Positions 53,135 through 63,950 of a stretch of DNA of 64,000 nt are shown here, one piece after another. The notes below the pieces were generated by a model. That model ran no database searches, was not told where the DNA came from, and was given only the letters and a program-made list of their open reading frames with translations. Source of the DNA: Conchocele bisecta (lineage: Eukaryota; Mollusca; Bivalvia; Lucinida; Thyasiridae). The stretch's first letter is position 1. Every line of letters starts with the position of its first letter. Position numbers and translations under genes: made by a program. The stretch is from the NCBI GenBank assembly GCA_029237695.1, contig CM055278.1, positions 68,439,188-68,503,187 of the forward strand, read 5' to 3'.

Positions 53135-53360
53135 AATTTGACGCTTACAACAGTAAGTAACAGGAATGGACTGTGATACATGTATGTAATTTTTTGACCA
53201 GTCCAATTTTCACAAAATGATTTTCAGTCTAGTGCATTAATAAAAAGGGGGGGGGGGTGTTTTCTAAAAAATATGAACATTACTTTTGAGCAGCCTCATT
53301 TGGATCTACACTGTTTGCAAACATCACAATAGAGACTTTGTAGCTTTGAAAGGGTTAAAG
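53135..53360 (-). mobile_element. Family C MITE (diverged copy)
   Basis: 'aacaggaatggactgtgata', 'cacaaaatgattttcagtc', a G-run and 'gaaagggttaaa' at the right end. The central hairpin is largely lost. Confidence 0.55.
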
Positions 53361-53489
53361 GATTATTCCTCGATTTGAAATCTCTCTCAGGGCGTTGAAT
53401 GTTCGAACAAGGGTTATTGCAATATTATATAGATAGTTAAAAAAGTGCAAGCTGCGCATCAAACAAAACCCTCATTCGGGTATTGCCAT

Positions 53490-53621
53490 GATAGGAAACA
53501 TGTCTGGTCACATGGTTAGCGTCTGGGTCAGGTATCATGAATCATGTCTGTCTTGATAGGAAACATGTCTGGTCACATGGTTAGCGGCTGGGTCAGGTAT
53601 CATGAATCATGTCTTTCTGGG
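53490..53621. repeat. 66-bp direct tandem duplication
   Basis: 'gataggaaacatgtctggtc' starts at ~53490 and again at ~53556; both units continue through 'gtcaggtatcatgaatcatg'. They differ by about one or two bases ('gcgtctggg' against 'gcggctggg'). Confidence 0.9.
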
Positions 53622-53787
53622 CTCATGGGTACATGCACGGAATACACGTAGGTTACATATTGGAAGGATGTGGGTGCGTTTACCCGACCAAAAAGTATAA
53701 TTTTGGTTCTATCTATTCAGGTACATTATTCCGGTTTTACATGCCTTATAATGCGTTGCTGTGCAGAATTATTGACAGTTCGTGTTG

Positions 53788-54245
53788 ACCTATTACATGC
53801 GGAATATACCTTTAAGGGTTTGACAGTTTTTAAATATTTTATTTTTGTTATTTCTCAATGAAAGTATATGTTGTGACCACTCATTTGAACCGTCTCAATA
53901 AGACGGTTCAAATGGTGGTCATGACATATATTTCTGAGCTCATATAAAGAACTTTTTTTAGGATTTTCCACAAACATAATCGCCTATCCTCAGAATGAAA
54001 AGGGTTAATATGACTGCATTGTTCCTGTAACCCGCTATAGGCCGGATACTATTACAGTACATGTAGTATGAAATGTTTGAGAATTTTCTTTATTTCTTGT
54101 TGAAAGTATATGTTGTTACCACTCATCTGGACCGTCTCGACGAGACGGATCAAATGAGTAGTAGCATTATATATTTTTATGGAGAAATAAACAACATTTC
54201 TTTTCCAGAAAAGTATTTTATCCATAGACTTCAATGGGTTAATTA
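53788..54245. mobile_element. Two adjacent family I palindromic MITEs
   Basis: Hairpins 'tttgaaccgtctcaataaga' with 'cggttcaaatggtggtc' (53883-53925) and 'ctggaccgtctcgacgagac' (54128-54150). Outer parts are 'atttctcaatgaaagtatat' and 'aggattttccacaaac'. The first ends 'aaaagggttaa', the second 'atgggttaa'. Other copies: 58457, 62866. Confidence 0.7.
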
Positions 54246-54277
54246 ACCCAGAAACTTACATGTATACTTCAGGAGGC

Positions 54278-54512
54278 CGTTTCACTAAACTTCCTGCAAC
54301 TAAAATAGTCATAAGCGCAAACATAAGTGCAAATTTCACATTAGCAATGTTTTCTTGTAAACAATTATTGGATTTACATGTATTGAGCATAGGCTGCATA
54401 TGCCTGTGCTCAATAAATGTAAATCCATCAATTGAAATTTCCAGATGATCCCAAATTTGCACTTACAAACATTTTAGTCGTACAAAGTTTAGTGAAACGG
54501 ACCCCAGTAGAT
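54278..54512. mobile_element. Palindromic MITE, family N
   Basis: The ends 'ggccgtttcactaaactt' and 'aagtttagtgaaacggacc' are inverted. The core is 'ggatttacatgtattgagca'/'tgctcaataaatgtaaatcc'. Confidence 0.8.
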
Positions 54513-54825
54513 TGGAATGTAGATATACAGTATATATATAGTGGTGAAAGAAGCAAAAACTTGAACAGTTTAAAATTTAGAGATTCTAGATTAAATGCTT
54601 TACCTCTTTCAACACTAGATCACTATCCAAATACTTGCAAACAGTGCATGTACATGTAGATCCAGATGAGCCAGACTCAGTGTGTTAAATATCACTCTGC
54701 ATTTTAAGCTTATGCAATAAATATAATCTTAACATTTGTGTTGATTTAATATGATATTTATTCAACGTGTTGACATATTTTATGAGTTTATTAGTCTTGT
54801 TTCTTATCAAAATCAGTAAGCTTGT

Positions 54826-55131
54826 TTATAGAGAATAGTAGGTTAGTGCTGTGAATGGGAAAAAATATCTGGCAAGGCTTAGGAAACGGGTTGGGCGAGG
54901 CTCTGCCGAGCACATCCCGTTTCCGTGCCGCGCCAGATATTTTTCCCATTCACGGCACTAACCTACTATTCTATTTATCCCGTCAACACCTACAAATGGC
55001 TTTAAAATGCAAAAAAGTAACCCCAGTCACCGCATATATTCATACGTGGTGATTAGGTCGTATTGACAGGATATCAAAAATGTTTCACGGCACCATGTTT
55101 CACGGCACATACGCACTGTGTTGACGGGATA
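54826..55131 (-). mobile_element. Family M repeat (copy 2) with internal hairpin
   Basis: 'gaatagtaggttagtgctgt' to 'cgcactgtgttgacgggata' is the inverted counterpart of 51822-52060. It holds a hairpin around 'aaacgggttgggcgaggctc' absent from copy 1. Confidence 0.75.
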
Positions 55132-55378
55132 AAACCCTTACACCGCTATCTTATTTTTTCTGTCGTCTGCTGTTTATTTTCCATTTTCCATTTTTATCAT
55201 CAAAAACATGCTTTGACAGCACTTTAGAATAATTCACAACATGCTTTGACAGCACTTCAGAATCATTTCCATTGGAAATGATTCTGAAGTGCTGTCAAAC
55301 CATGTTTTTATTGAGAAATAAGGCAAGATATAAAAGCAACAGCAGACGACAATTGTTGTGCGTAGCGGTTAATATAAT
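55132..55378. mobile_element. Family F MITE (copy 5, with duplicated arm)
   Basis: 'gtcgtctgctgtttatttt', then 'catgctttgacagcactt' twice (55207, 55241), central 'agaatcatttcc'/'ggaaatgattct', and 'aacagcagacgac' at the right. Confidence 0.75.
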
Positions 55379-55429
55379 TATATCATATTACAGTAAATCA
55401 CCACACATGCCAGATCCTCTACATAGTAA

Positions 55430-55634
55430 TGTATCTCTTTGCATTCTGAGAAAATTTTGGGCTATAAATAGTTAAAAAATAGCAGACGGCAATTAATCAT
55501 ATTTTCCTTTATTTCTTCCTATAAATATCAAGAATATGTCTTGAAATTCCAAGAAATAGTTATAGAGAGAAATAGGAAAAAATGCTTCTAGTTTGCTGGC
55601 TGTTATTATCACTGCTAGCATGCAAAGGGTTAAC
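55430..55634. mobile_element. Family J MITE (copy 3)
   Basis: 'tctctttgcattctgag' to 'gctagcatgcaaagggttaa'; inner 'atatgtcttgaaattcc'. Confidence 0.7.
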
Positions 55635-56001
55635 ATAATTATGACCATAATTACTGTGACAATAACATTTCACCAAACCATGTGATTCTGCAATGATTTG
55701 TGCCGGGGATGAGAATCTGAAAAATAATTTTCTCTGGCTTTGTGACCATTATAACCTTAAATATTTGGACACATTTGTTTTGGGAAACCCTATCAAATTT
55801 GGTATACATGTTTATCAGGACAAGAGGAAGAACCGTATTGATATTTTATGTGTTACCTCCCTGCCCTTGGTGGTCATTTTTTATGCCCCACCACGATAGT
55901 GGAGGGGGCATTTAGTGTTACTCTTGTCCGTCCGTCCGTCCGTCACAAACCTTGTAACTCGTAAAACTGTTAAACCCTAATAGCTACACACCTAAACACC
56001 T

Positions 56002-56222
56002 GGGCCCGGTTGTTCAAAACATCCGTTAGCTTAACGGACTGTTAAATCCTTAACTGAATGGTTAAAATCTCACTGTGCCCGGTTGTTCAAAACTTAGCTT
56101 AACGGACTGTTAAATCCTTAACGGACTGTTAAATCCTTAACTGAATGGTTAAAATCTCTGTTAAAACAGAGATTTTAACCATCCAGTTAAGGATTTAACA
56201 GTCCGTTAAGCTAACGGGTCCT
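56002..56222. mobile_element. Palindromic MITE nested in family T
   Basis: Arms 'agcttaacggactgttaaat' and 'atttaacagtccgttaagct'. The left arm is partly duplicated ('gcccggttgttcaaaac' at ~56008 and ~56078). Centre 'ctctgttaaaacagag'. Confidence 0.75.
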
Positions 56223-56263
56223 GGTATGTAGTTTTCTTATGATGAGTAGATTTGCAAAGTTTA

Positions 56264-57407
56264 TTATTAGCCGATCTATTTATAGATCGGCTAATATATT
56301 GGTTATCCATCGAATTCTGAAAAAGTTTGTAGCAACCCTTTTCTCCGCTATTCGGTAATCTACGAACGCGAATTTTTCTGTATCACTTCCAAATTGCATC
56401 AACCGATAAAGTTTGCATTTTTGGCAATTATCTCCGTTTAAAACTTTACTTATAGCCAAATAACACAATTTTGAATACGTAATGAGCTGAACGCCGGAAG
56501 AGATTTAACCCGGAAGTTATTGTTGTTGAAGTCCATAGTTGGCTCTAATGGCCATATACGCCAACATACGCCGATTATTGGGCTAATTTAAAGCTTTTAT
56601 TTATTAAACAGAACAAGTTTCAGCCACGTATAATCGCGTAAAATGTGTTTATTTGGCTAATTTATAATCGACCTCTGCTCAAAATCTCCTTACTAGCAAC
56701 CCCAGCAAGCATTTTCGGGTTTATCCCAGCATCTCGGGTTTATCCCATTGGATCGCGTATGCGTGTCATTTGACGCTAGTTAATATTCACAAAAGTTTCC
56801 ACCAATCAAAAGGAAGAATTGCCCTTCATAGCCAACTTTGATTTGTTTACGTATCATGCAGGGATGGCAGGGATGCATCCAGCACGCGCGATTGCGGCAA
56901 TCCCCCTTAATTATTGTCAATGCCGCAAATTATTGATTGTCTTGCGCCCGACATCGCGCAAAAAATCACGGATGGGGCACATTAGGACAATCTGGGCATG
57001 TGCCTGAATACGCAGGAGCTTGCGTCTATTTTTAGATGACACTGTAACCGCTAGATATATATAGCCCTGGTAGCTCCGCCCACTCGCGGGCTGCCACAGA
57101 ATTCGGACAAACACACAGTGACTACAACTTTGTGTATTGCGGAGTGTAATTTGTAGATAAGTAGAGCATACAGTACAGGTGTTACGCTGGAATATTTCGC
57201 AACATAATGGTGACAACAAAACATTGCTGCTATGGCATTGCTGCTATTGGATGGATTTGGGAACGGGTTTCCAAAACCTGCACAAAATCGAGAAAAATGT
57301 CAACGCTGGGTACAGAACTGTGGTCGAAAATAGTTTACCATTGACAATGTTACCAGAGACACCTACATATGTTCGATGCGCTTTACCCTGATTTGATCGG
57401 CTAATAA
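56264..57407. mobile_element. 1.14-kb element with TTATTAGCCGATC ends nested in family T
   Basis: 'ttattagccgatc' at 56264-56276 and its complement at 57395-57407. A 24-bp palindrome 'agccgatcta...tagatcggct' lies at the left end (56269-56292). The interior has no recognised coding sequence; frames at 56280 and 56917 (minus) lack support. Confidence 0.65.
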
Positions 57408-57597
57408 CATCATGCTCTGCATGACTTTTCATTTTGATTATTGATTCGACCCCCTTTTCGACTCCATTTACTATCAAATCGGTGTGGGGCGTCCGTGTTC
57501 TATGATTACATTGTCTAGTTAATTTTCACATTCTGTATCCTTGTTGTTGCGAAGTTGATTTTCAAAACAATTCTGATGAGTTTATCTCCCCTTGTGT

Positions 57598-58033
57598 TTA
57601 TGCCCCACCACAATAGTGGAGCGGGTATTTAGTGTTACCATCGTCCGTACATCACGTCCTTCCGTCCGTCCGTCACCAACCTTGTAAGTCATAAAACTTT
57701 TAAACTGTACTAGATACAGACCTGAAACTTGGTATGTAGCTTCCTTATGATGTGCAAAGCTTATTTTGATTTTTGATTTGACCCCGGGGTCATGGATTAT
57801 CTCCCCTTTTTCGACTTAGAATTTTCCAATTTTGGGGCTTGTAAGTTGTAAAACTTTTAAACCGTAATAGCTATACACCTGCAACTTGGTATGTAGCTTC
57901 CTTATGATGATTAGATGCACAAAGTTTATTTAGATTTTTTATTCGACCCGGGGTCATGGATTATCTCCCTTTTTGGATTTGGAATTTTGCCTCGTTTATT
58001 GTGGGGCATCCGTGTTCTATGAACACATTTTCT
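57598..58033 (+). mobile_element. Family T element (copy 3, uninterrupted)
   Basis: 'tgccccaccacaatagtgga', 'cttgtaagtcataaaacttt', two 'ggtatgtagcttccttatga' blocks, 'ggggtcatggattatctccc' twice, 'gtggggcatccgtgttctat'. Confidence 0.75.
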
Positions 58034-58206
58034 AGTCTCAATTCTGCCTGTGTCTCGACAGATGTATATCGTGACTTTCTGTAGTCTTGTTGTCAAAATA
58101 AAATGTCATGTGCCGCATATTGAGGCACTTAATCCTTTGCCTGACTACTTCAATGACTTAACTTGGCTAATGGCCAATTAGCAACAAAAACCTTGCATAA
58201 TCATGA

Positions 58207-58425
58207 TAATATGTGTCTGTGACGGGAGAAATGGGGATTATGGGTTTTGTGACGTGTAGATCCAGATCAGCCTGTGCATCCGCACAGTCTGATCAGGATC
58301 TGCACAGTTTGACATTCCATCAATGAAACACCTGTGATACTTCTAACAAGCCATATAGATTGTTATTAGGCTTCTTAAAGCCGGTCACAAATCCCATAAG
58401 CCCCATTTCTCCAGTCATATTGGTA
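58207..58425. mobile_element. Family G MITE (copy 5)
   Basis: 'tgtgtctgtgacgggagaaa' and 'cccatttctccagtcat' ends; inner 'gatccagatcagcctgtgca'. Confidence 0.8.
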
Positions 58426-58456
58426 ATATGCGCCGACTGTTGTAGTCGAGAGGTCA

Positions 58457-58672
58457 AGGTTTAATCCATTTCATGGTTAGGATCCACCAATTTGTTTGCA
58501 GAAAATCCTAAATGTTTTATTTATATGCGCTTATATAGAAGTGTATGTCGCAACCACCATTTGAACCCACAAGACGGTTCGTATCAGTGGTCACAACATA
58601 TACTGTCATTGAGAAATAACAAAACTATTTAAAAATAATTCATAAATGTGTTCCCCCGAATGTAATGGTTTA
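58457..58672 (-). mobile_element. Family I MITE (copy 3)
   Basis: 'gcaaccaccatttgaaccca' and 'gacggttcgtatcagtggtc' form the core; 'tgagaaataacaaaac' lies outside. Confidence 0.65.
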
Positions 58673-58730
58673 TGTAGCATCTATCTGTTTGTCTGCCTGT
58701 CTGTCCATCTTCTGTCCGAGAGTTGTGTTT

Positions 58731-58976
58731 AACCATTTGAACCCGAAATCCCACTACATCGGTTTATGCAAAAAGTGCAGATCCAGATGAGCCGGCTCGT
58801 AATGAGCCGTCTCATCAGGATCTGCACTTTTTGAAAGTAATTTTAATATTTTTGAGAACAAGAACACCCCCTTTTCATAAATGGACGAATCTGAAAATCA
58901 TTTTGTGACCATTGGATTGGTCGGAACATTAGCATATCACAGTCCATTCCAGTTCCTTAGGGTTGAAAGGGTTAAG
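58731..58976 (+). mobile_element. Family C MITE (copy 6)
   Basis: 'taaccatttgaacccgaaat' to 'gggttgaaagggttaa'; core 'gccggctcgtaatgagccg'. Confidence 0.8.
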
Positions 58977-59326
58977 TATTCGACTACCTACAATCTTAGT
59001 TACCGACTTGAAACTTCATATGCAATATACTTATTTGTCATCATCCATATTTCATTCCATAGCTCACCCATGTGCCCTATGTTCTTCAGGTCAAATGACT
59101 TGGACACACCCTTAATAAAGAACAAAATCATCACAAATGTTAGAATGTTTCCCGTCCTTTAAATGACCCTAGCTGTCGATAGGCAGTTAAACACCAATAA
59201 ATAAACAAACAAATGTTAGATTATATTAACTGCATAAGCTCGGAATCATCCATTGAAGTTGTACTGAGCATCTAGCATATTTTCTGTAAATGCATTTAAA
59301 TATTTATGATTTTCAGGGCTGAATAT

Positions 59327-59682
59327 CATATCTGAAACAATTGGGTATTTCAATATTTTAATTGGGTAAAATAAAATCACACTACTGTTTACACATCAAC
59401 AAACAGAAATTATTGAATAGTTTGCTTCGAAATGAAAACATGTATTGGCATTTCATTAGAATTGTCTCCTTGGAGACAATTCTAATGAAATACCAAGATG
59501 TGTTTTCATGGAAAATAAGAAAAATATGCTATATTTGTGGTCTGTTTATTGTTTTCTGTAGTATGATAAAGGTACCACAAATTTGTCATAGCTTTTTGAT
59601 ACTCGCTTCTTCTGATTTCAATTGGGTTTTTGGCAATAATTTAATTGGGTATTTACGCAAATACGCAGCTTATCTGGAGGTC
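59327..59682. mobile_element. MITE family A (copy 7)
   Basis: Full arms with the central perfect hairpin 'cattagaattgtctcc'/'ggagacaattctaatg' and the right end 'cagcttatctggaggtctg'. SINE S 3' fragments flank it on both sides (59160-59210, 59690-59810). Confidence 0.75.
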
Positions 59683-59812
59683 TGTAAATATTCAGTTCTG
59701 ATTTTGCGATTTCCCCCTCATCAGAACAGGTGAAGTATGGGATTCAACCCTGTAAACCCGGCCTAAAATTACCTTAGCTGTTGACAGGCCATTAAACACC
59801 ATAAAATAAATA

Positions 59813-59872
59813 TTTATTACACTATTGTGTTATGTTTTTTTATAGACTGCATTACTACACTGCCAAAGTGGA
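59813..59872 (+). repeat. Unexpanded paralog of the minisatellite locus
   Basis: 'tttattacactattgtgtta' followed by about one unit's worth of sequence and 'attactacactgccaaagtg' matches the two edges of the array at 60410 and 62712. Confidence 0.7.
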
Positions 59873-59874
59873 TG

Positions 59875-60265
59875 GCAGGTGGGAGAATGCGATGGGTAAT
59901 TTAACGATCGGGGTTCATCCTTACCGAATACCGACTGGAGACCTGATTTGGCCTCACATACGTCCTTGCATTTTGTATGTGACAATTGAATATGGTTATA
60001 CCCTTTATGTGAGTATTACGATTATTCGTAATCCTATTTCAGGGGAAGGGGCCAAGTGACTTTGGTGTGGTATGCACCTGGCACCAGGTCAGGTTATTCT
60101 AATTCAGGGCTGAATATATATTTTATCTCCATGTAAATATTCCGTTCTGATTTTGGGAGTTTTCCCCCAATGCAGCAGGTTAAAACGGGATCGAACCCGT
60201 TTGACCGGTCTTACATGACCGTAGCTGTTGATGGGCCGTTCAACACCAATAAACCAATAAACAAA
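59875..60265 (+). mobile_element. SINE family S (copy 7)
   Basis: 'gggtaatttaacgatcgggg' to 'ccgttcaacaccaataaacc', with an (aaac)n tail. Confidence 0.8.
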
Positions 60266-60277
60266 CAAACCAAACTG

Positions 60278-60400
60278 TTTATGTGGCTGTGACTGGAGCA
60301 ATGGTGCTTTTGGGTTATGTGACCAGTGTAGATTCAGATCAGCCTGTGCATCCGCACAGTCTGATCAGGATCTACACTGTTCACCATTGCCTACTGAGCT
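60278..60400. mobile_element. Family G MITE (copy 6, left half)
   Basis: 'atgtggctgtgactggagca' to 'tgatcaggatctacactgtt'; the right arm is absent. Confidence 0.7.
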
Positions 60401-60415
60401 AATCCGGCCACTTTA

Positions 60416-62724
60416 TTACACTGTTGTGTTATGATCTTGTATACACTGTGTTACTATGATCTTGTATACACTGTGTTACTATGATCTTGTATACACTGTG
60501 TTACTATGATCTTGTATACACTGTGTTACTACGATCTTGTATACACTGTGTTACTACGATCTTGTATACACTGTTGTTACTATGATCTTGTATACACTGT
60601 GTTACTATGATCTTGTATACACTGTGTTACTATGATCTTGTATACACTGTGTTACTATGATCTTGTATACACTGTGTTACTATGATCTTGTATACACTGT
60701 GTTACTATGATCTTGTATACACTGTGTTACTACGGTCTTGTATACACTGTGTTACTACGATCTTGTATACACTGTGTTACTACGATCTTGTATACACTGT
60801 GTTACTACGGTCTTGTATACACTGTGTTACTACGGTCTTGTATACACTGTGTTACTACGGTCTTGTATACACTGTGTTACTACGATCTTGTATACACTGT
60901 GTTACTATGATCTTGTATACACTGTGTTACTACGATCTTGTATACACTGTGTTACTACGATCTTGTATACACTGTGTTACTACGATCTTGTATACACTGT
61001 GTTACTACGATCTTGTATACACTGTGTTACTACGATCTTGTATACACTGTGTTACTACGATCTTGTATACACTGTGTTACTACGATCTTGTATACACGGT
61101 CTTGTATACACTGTGTTACTACGATCTTGTATACACTGTGTTACTACGGTCTTGTATACACTGTGTTACTACGATCTTGTATACACTGTGTTACTATGAT
61201 CTTGTATACACTGTTACTACGGTCTTGTATACACTGTGTTACTTACACTGTGTTACTACAGTCTTGTATACACTGTGTTACTACGGTCTTGTATACACTG
61301 TGTTACTACGGTCTTGTATACACTGTGTTACTATGGTCTTGTATACACTGTGTTACTATGATCTTGTATACACTGTGTTACTATGGTCTTGTATACACTG
61401 TGTTACTTACACTGTGTTACTACAGTCTTGTATACACTGTGTTACTACGGTCTTGTATACACTGTGTTACTACGGTCTTGTATACACTGTGTTACTATGG
61501 TCTTGTATACACTGTGTTACTATGATCTTGTATACACTGTGTTACTACGATCTTGTATACACTGTGTTACTACGGTCTTGTATACACTGTGTTACTATGA
61601 TCTTGTATACACTGTGTTACTACGGTCTTGTATACACTGTGTTTACTACGGTCTTGTATACACTGTGTTACTATGATCTTGTATACACTGTGTTACTATG
61701 ATCTTGTATACACTGTGTTACTACGGTCTTGTATACACTGTGTTACTACGGTCTTGTATACACTGTGTTACTACGGTCTTGTATACACTGCACTGTGTTA
61801 CTACGGTCTTGTATACACTGTGTTACTACGGTCTTGTATACACTGTGTTACTATGATCTTGTATACACTGTGTTACTATGATCTTGTATACACTGTGTTA
61901 CTACGATCTTGTATACACTGTGTTACTACGGTCTTGTATACACTGTGTTACTATGATCTTGTATACACTGTGTTACTACGGTCTTGTATACACTGTGTTA
62001 CTACGGTCTTGTATACACTGTGTTACTACGGTCTTGTATACACTGTGTTACTACGATCTTGTATACACTGTGTTACTACGGTCTTGTATACACTGTGTTA
62101 CTACGGTCTTGTATACACTGTGTTACTACGGTCTTGTATACACTGTGTTACTATGATCTTGTATACACTGTGTTACTATGATCTTGTATACACTGTGTTA
62201 CTACGATCTTGTATACACTGTGTTACTATGATCTTGTATACACTGTGTTACTATGATCTTGTATACACTGTGTTACTATGATCTTGTATACACTGTTGTT
62301 ACTATGATCTTGTATACACTGTGTTACTACGATCTTGTATACACTGTGTTACTACGATCTTGTATACACTGTGTTACTATGATCTTGTATACACTGTGTT
62401 ACTATGATCTTGTATACACTGTGTTACTATGATCTTGTATACACTGTGTTACTATGATCTTGTATACACTGTGTTACTATGATCTTGTATACACTGTGTT
62501 ACTATGATCTTGTATACACTGTGTTACTATGGTCTTGTATACACTGTGTTACTTACACTGTGTTACTACAGTCTTGTATACACTGTGTTACTACGGTCTT
62601 GTATACACTGTGTTACTACGGTCTTGTATACACTGTGTTACTATGGTCTTGTATACACTGTGTTACTATGATCTTGTATACACTGTGTTACTACGATCTT
62701 GTATACACTGTGTTACTACACTGC
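60416..62724. repeat. 25-bp minisatellite, about 92 copies
   Basis: Unit 'tgtgttactatgatcttgta' plus 'tacac', 25 bp. Variants differ at the tatgatc / tacgatc / tacggtc / tatggtc / tacagtc position. Occasional units have insertions or deletions ('actgttgttac' at ~60570 and ~62294; 'acttacactgtg' at 61242, 61407 and 62552). Frames of up to 339 codons exist only because the period is not divisible by three and most variants lack stops. Confidence 0.97.
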
Positions 62725-62865
62725 CAAAGCACATTTTATGCAATAAGACATGTTATCTCCTGAATCAGTTCACCTGTAAGCAGACCATGTGCTGTTTCGC
62801 AGATCAATATGCATAATATGGATTGGATCTTGGTTTTAAAAACAGTTTTGCGAACACTAGTCGGT

Positions 62866-63096
62866 TTAACCCATTATATGCGGAATACACCTAGCTATAC
62901 GGGTATGAATCTTTTTTAAATATTTATTATTTTTATTTTTTATTTCTCAATGAAAGTATATGTTGTGACTGATTTTAACCGTCTCAACGAGACGGTTCAA
63001 ATGGTGGTCACAACATATATTTCTGAGCTCATATAAATAAAATATTTAGGATTTTCCACAAACAAAATGGCATATCCTTAGCATGAAATGTGTTAA
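62866..63096. mobile_element. Family I MITE (copy 4)
   Basis: 'ttaacccattatatgcggaa' to 'agcatgaaatgtgttaa'; core 'aaccgtctcaacgagacggt'. Confidence 0.75.
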
Positions 63097-63099
63097 GAG

Positions 63100-63260
63100 T
63101 GACTATGCGCTGTATTGAATTATTGGTTTGAAAATTTTAAAAATTATGACAAACACTGCAGATCCTGATGAGATGGCTCGTTACATGCCGGCTCATCTGA
63201 ATCTACAGTATTTGCAAATGTTGTTGGCTTTATGTCTATTTGGTTGAAAGAGTTAATATG
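63100..63260 (-). mobile_element. Family C MITE (diverged copy)
   Basis: 'gcagatcctgatgagatggc', 'gccggctcatctgaatctac' and 'tggttgaaagagttaa' at the right end. A G-family trace ('tgtgactggagaaatgcgac') follows at 63338. Confidence 0.55.
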
Positions 63261-63840
63261 TCTAAATTGCTGAAAGCTGCATTTTGAATCTGGTATACTA
63301 TACTCAAAATTGTTGGTTCCTTGGGGGAAACATAATTGTGACTGGAGAAATGCGACTTGTGTCATTTGTGTCCAATCTAGCACCTGATACAGACTGAAAT
63401 TATGGTTCTGCGGTTCTTAGGAGACGATTCTCATATGCTGCCAAAACATGTTTATTAGAAAAAAAATTATTTTGACAAAACACGAGACACGGGGTTGGGG
63501 GGGGGGGGGTGGGCGGCGGTAGTCCGTGCGCACATGCGAATGTACAAAAGTACCCAACAAATGCTCATCTGCATGTTGGGCAAGCGTACGGGGATCTTCT
63601 TGGGTAGGGTTAGGGTATTGTTGGGTACTTATTTAGTAAAATCCCAACAAGTATCCATTCGTAGGAACGTCCGTCCGAGCTTACAAATGGATACATATGT
63701 GGCTAGGAGAACAATAGGTTATGTAATATTCTATTGTTCCGTGATTTTATGTGGCTAAAAATGGGTTTATGTGGCTACAAAACAATAGGATTGAACAAAG
63801 GAAAAGGTTAGGGTTAGCCACATAAGTATCCATTTGTAGG
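63261..63840. other. Unassigned interval with a G-run and inverted phrases
   Basis: G-run at ~63496-63509. 'gtatccattcgtaggaacgt' and 'gtatccatttgtaggaacgt' recur at ~63651 and ~63826, and 'atatgtggctag'/'agccacata' form inverted phrases between them. Confidence 0.4.
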
Positions 63841-63950
63841 AACGTCCGTCCGTCCGTCCGTCCGTCCGTCCGTCCGAAATCTGCGTTAAAGTTTTTAAAA
63901 ATACCATCAAATGCCTCGGCGGGCTCGACATGCGGGCCGCGGCCATCTGG
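63841..63950 (+). mobile_element. 3' part of a third Helentron-like element with (CCGT)n
   Basis: (gtcc)n at 63843-63876, then 'gaaatctgcgttaaagtttt', 'aaatgcctcggcgggctcga' and the end 'gccgcggccatctgg', nearly identical to the 3' part of 39365-39503. The 5' terminus is not recognisable. Confidence 0.75.

Larger units (their letters stand above)
55886..57535 (+). mobile_element. Family T element (copy 2) with two nested insertions
   Basis: Left 'tgccccaccacgatagtgga' and (cgtc)n; right 'gtggggcgtccgtgttctat'. 57598-58033 shows the element without these inserts. Confidence 0.7.

Noticed and set aside
60682..61701. 339-codon frame and several overlapping frames of 60-217 codons
   Set aside because: Pure 25-bp minisatellite; the peptide repeats every 25 residues because 25 is not a multiple of three. 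No coding evidence.
60416..62724. Regular short repeats as a CRISPR array
   Set aside because: Units are contiguous variants with no unique spacers, in a eukaryotic context.
63603..63620. Interstitial telomere (ttagggttaggg-like)
   Set aside because: Only about two imperfect units; chance is enough.
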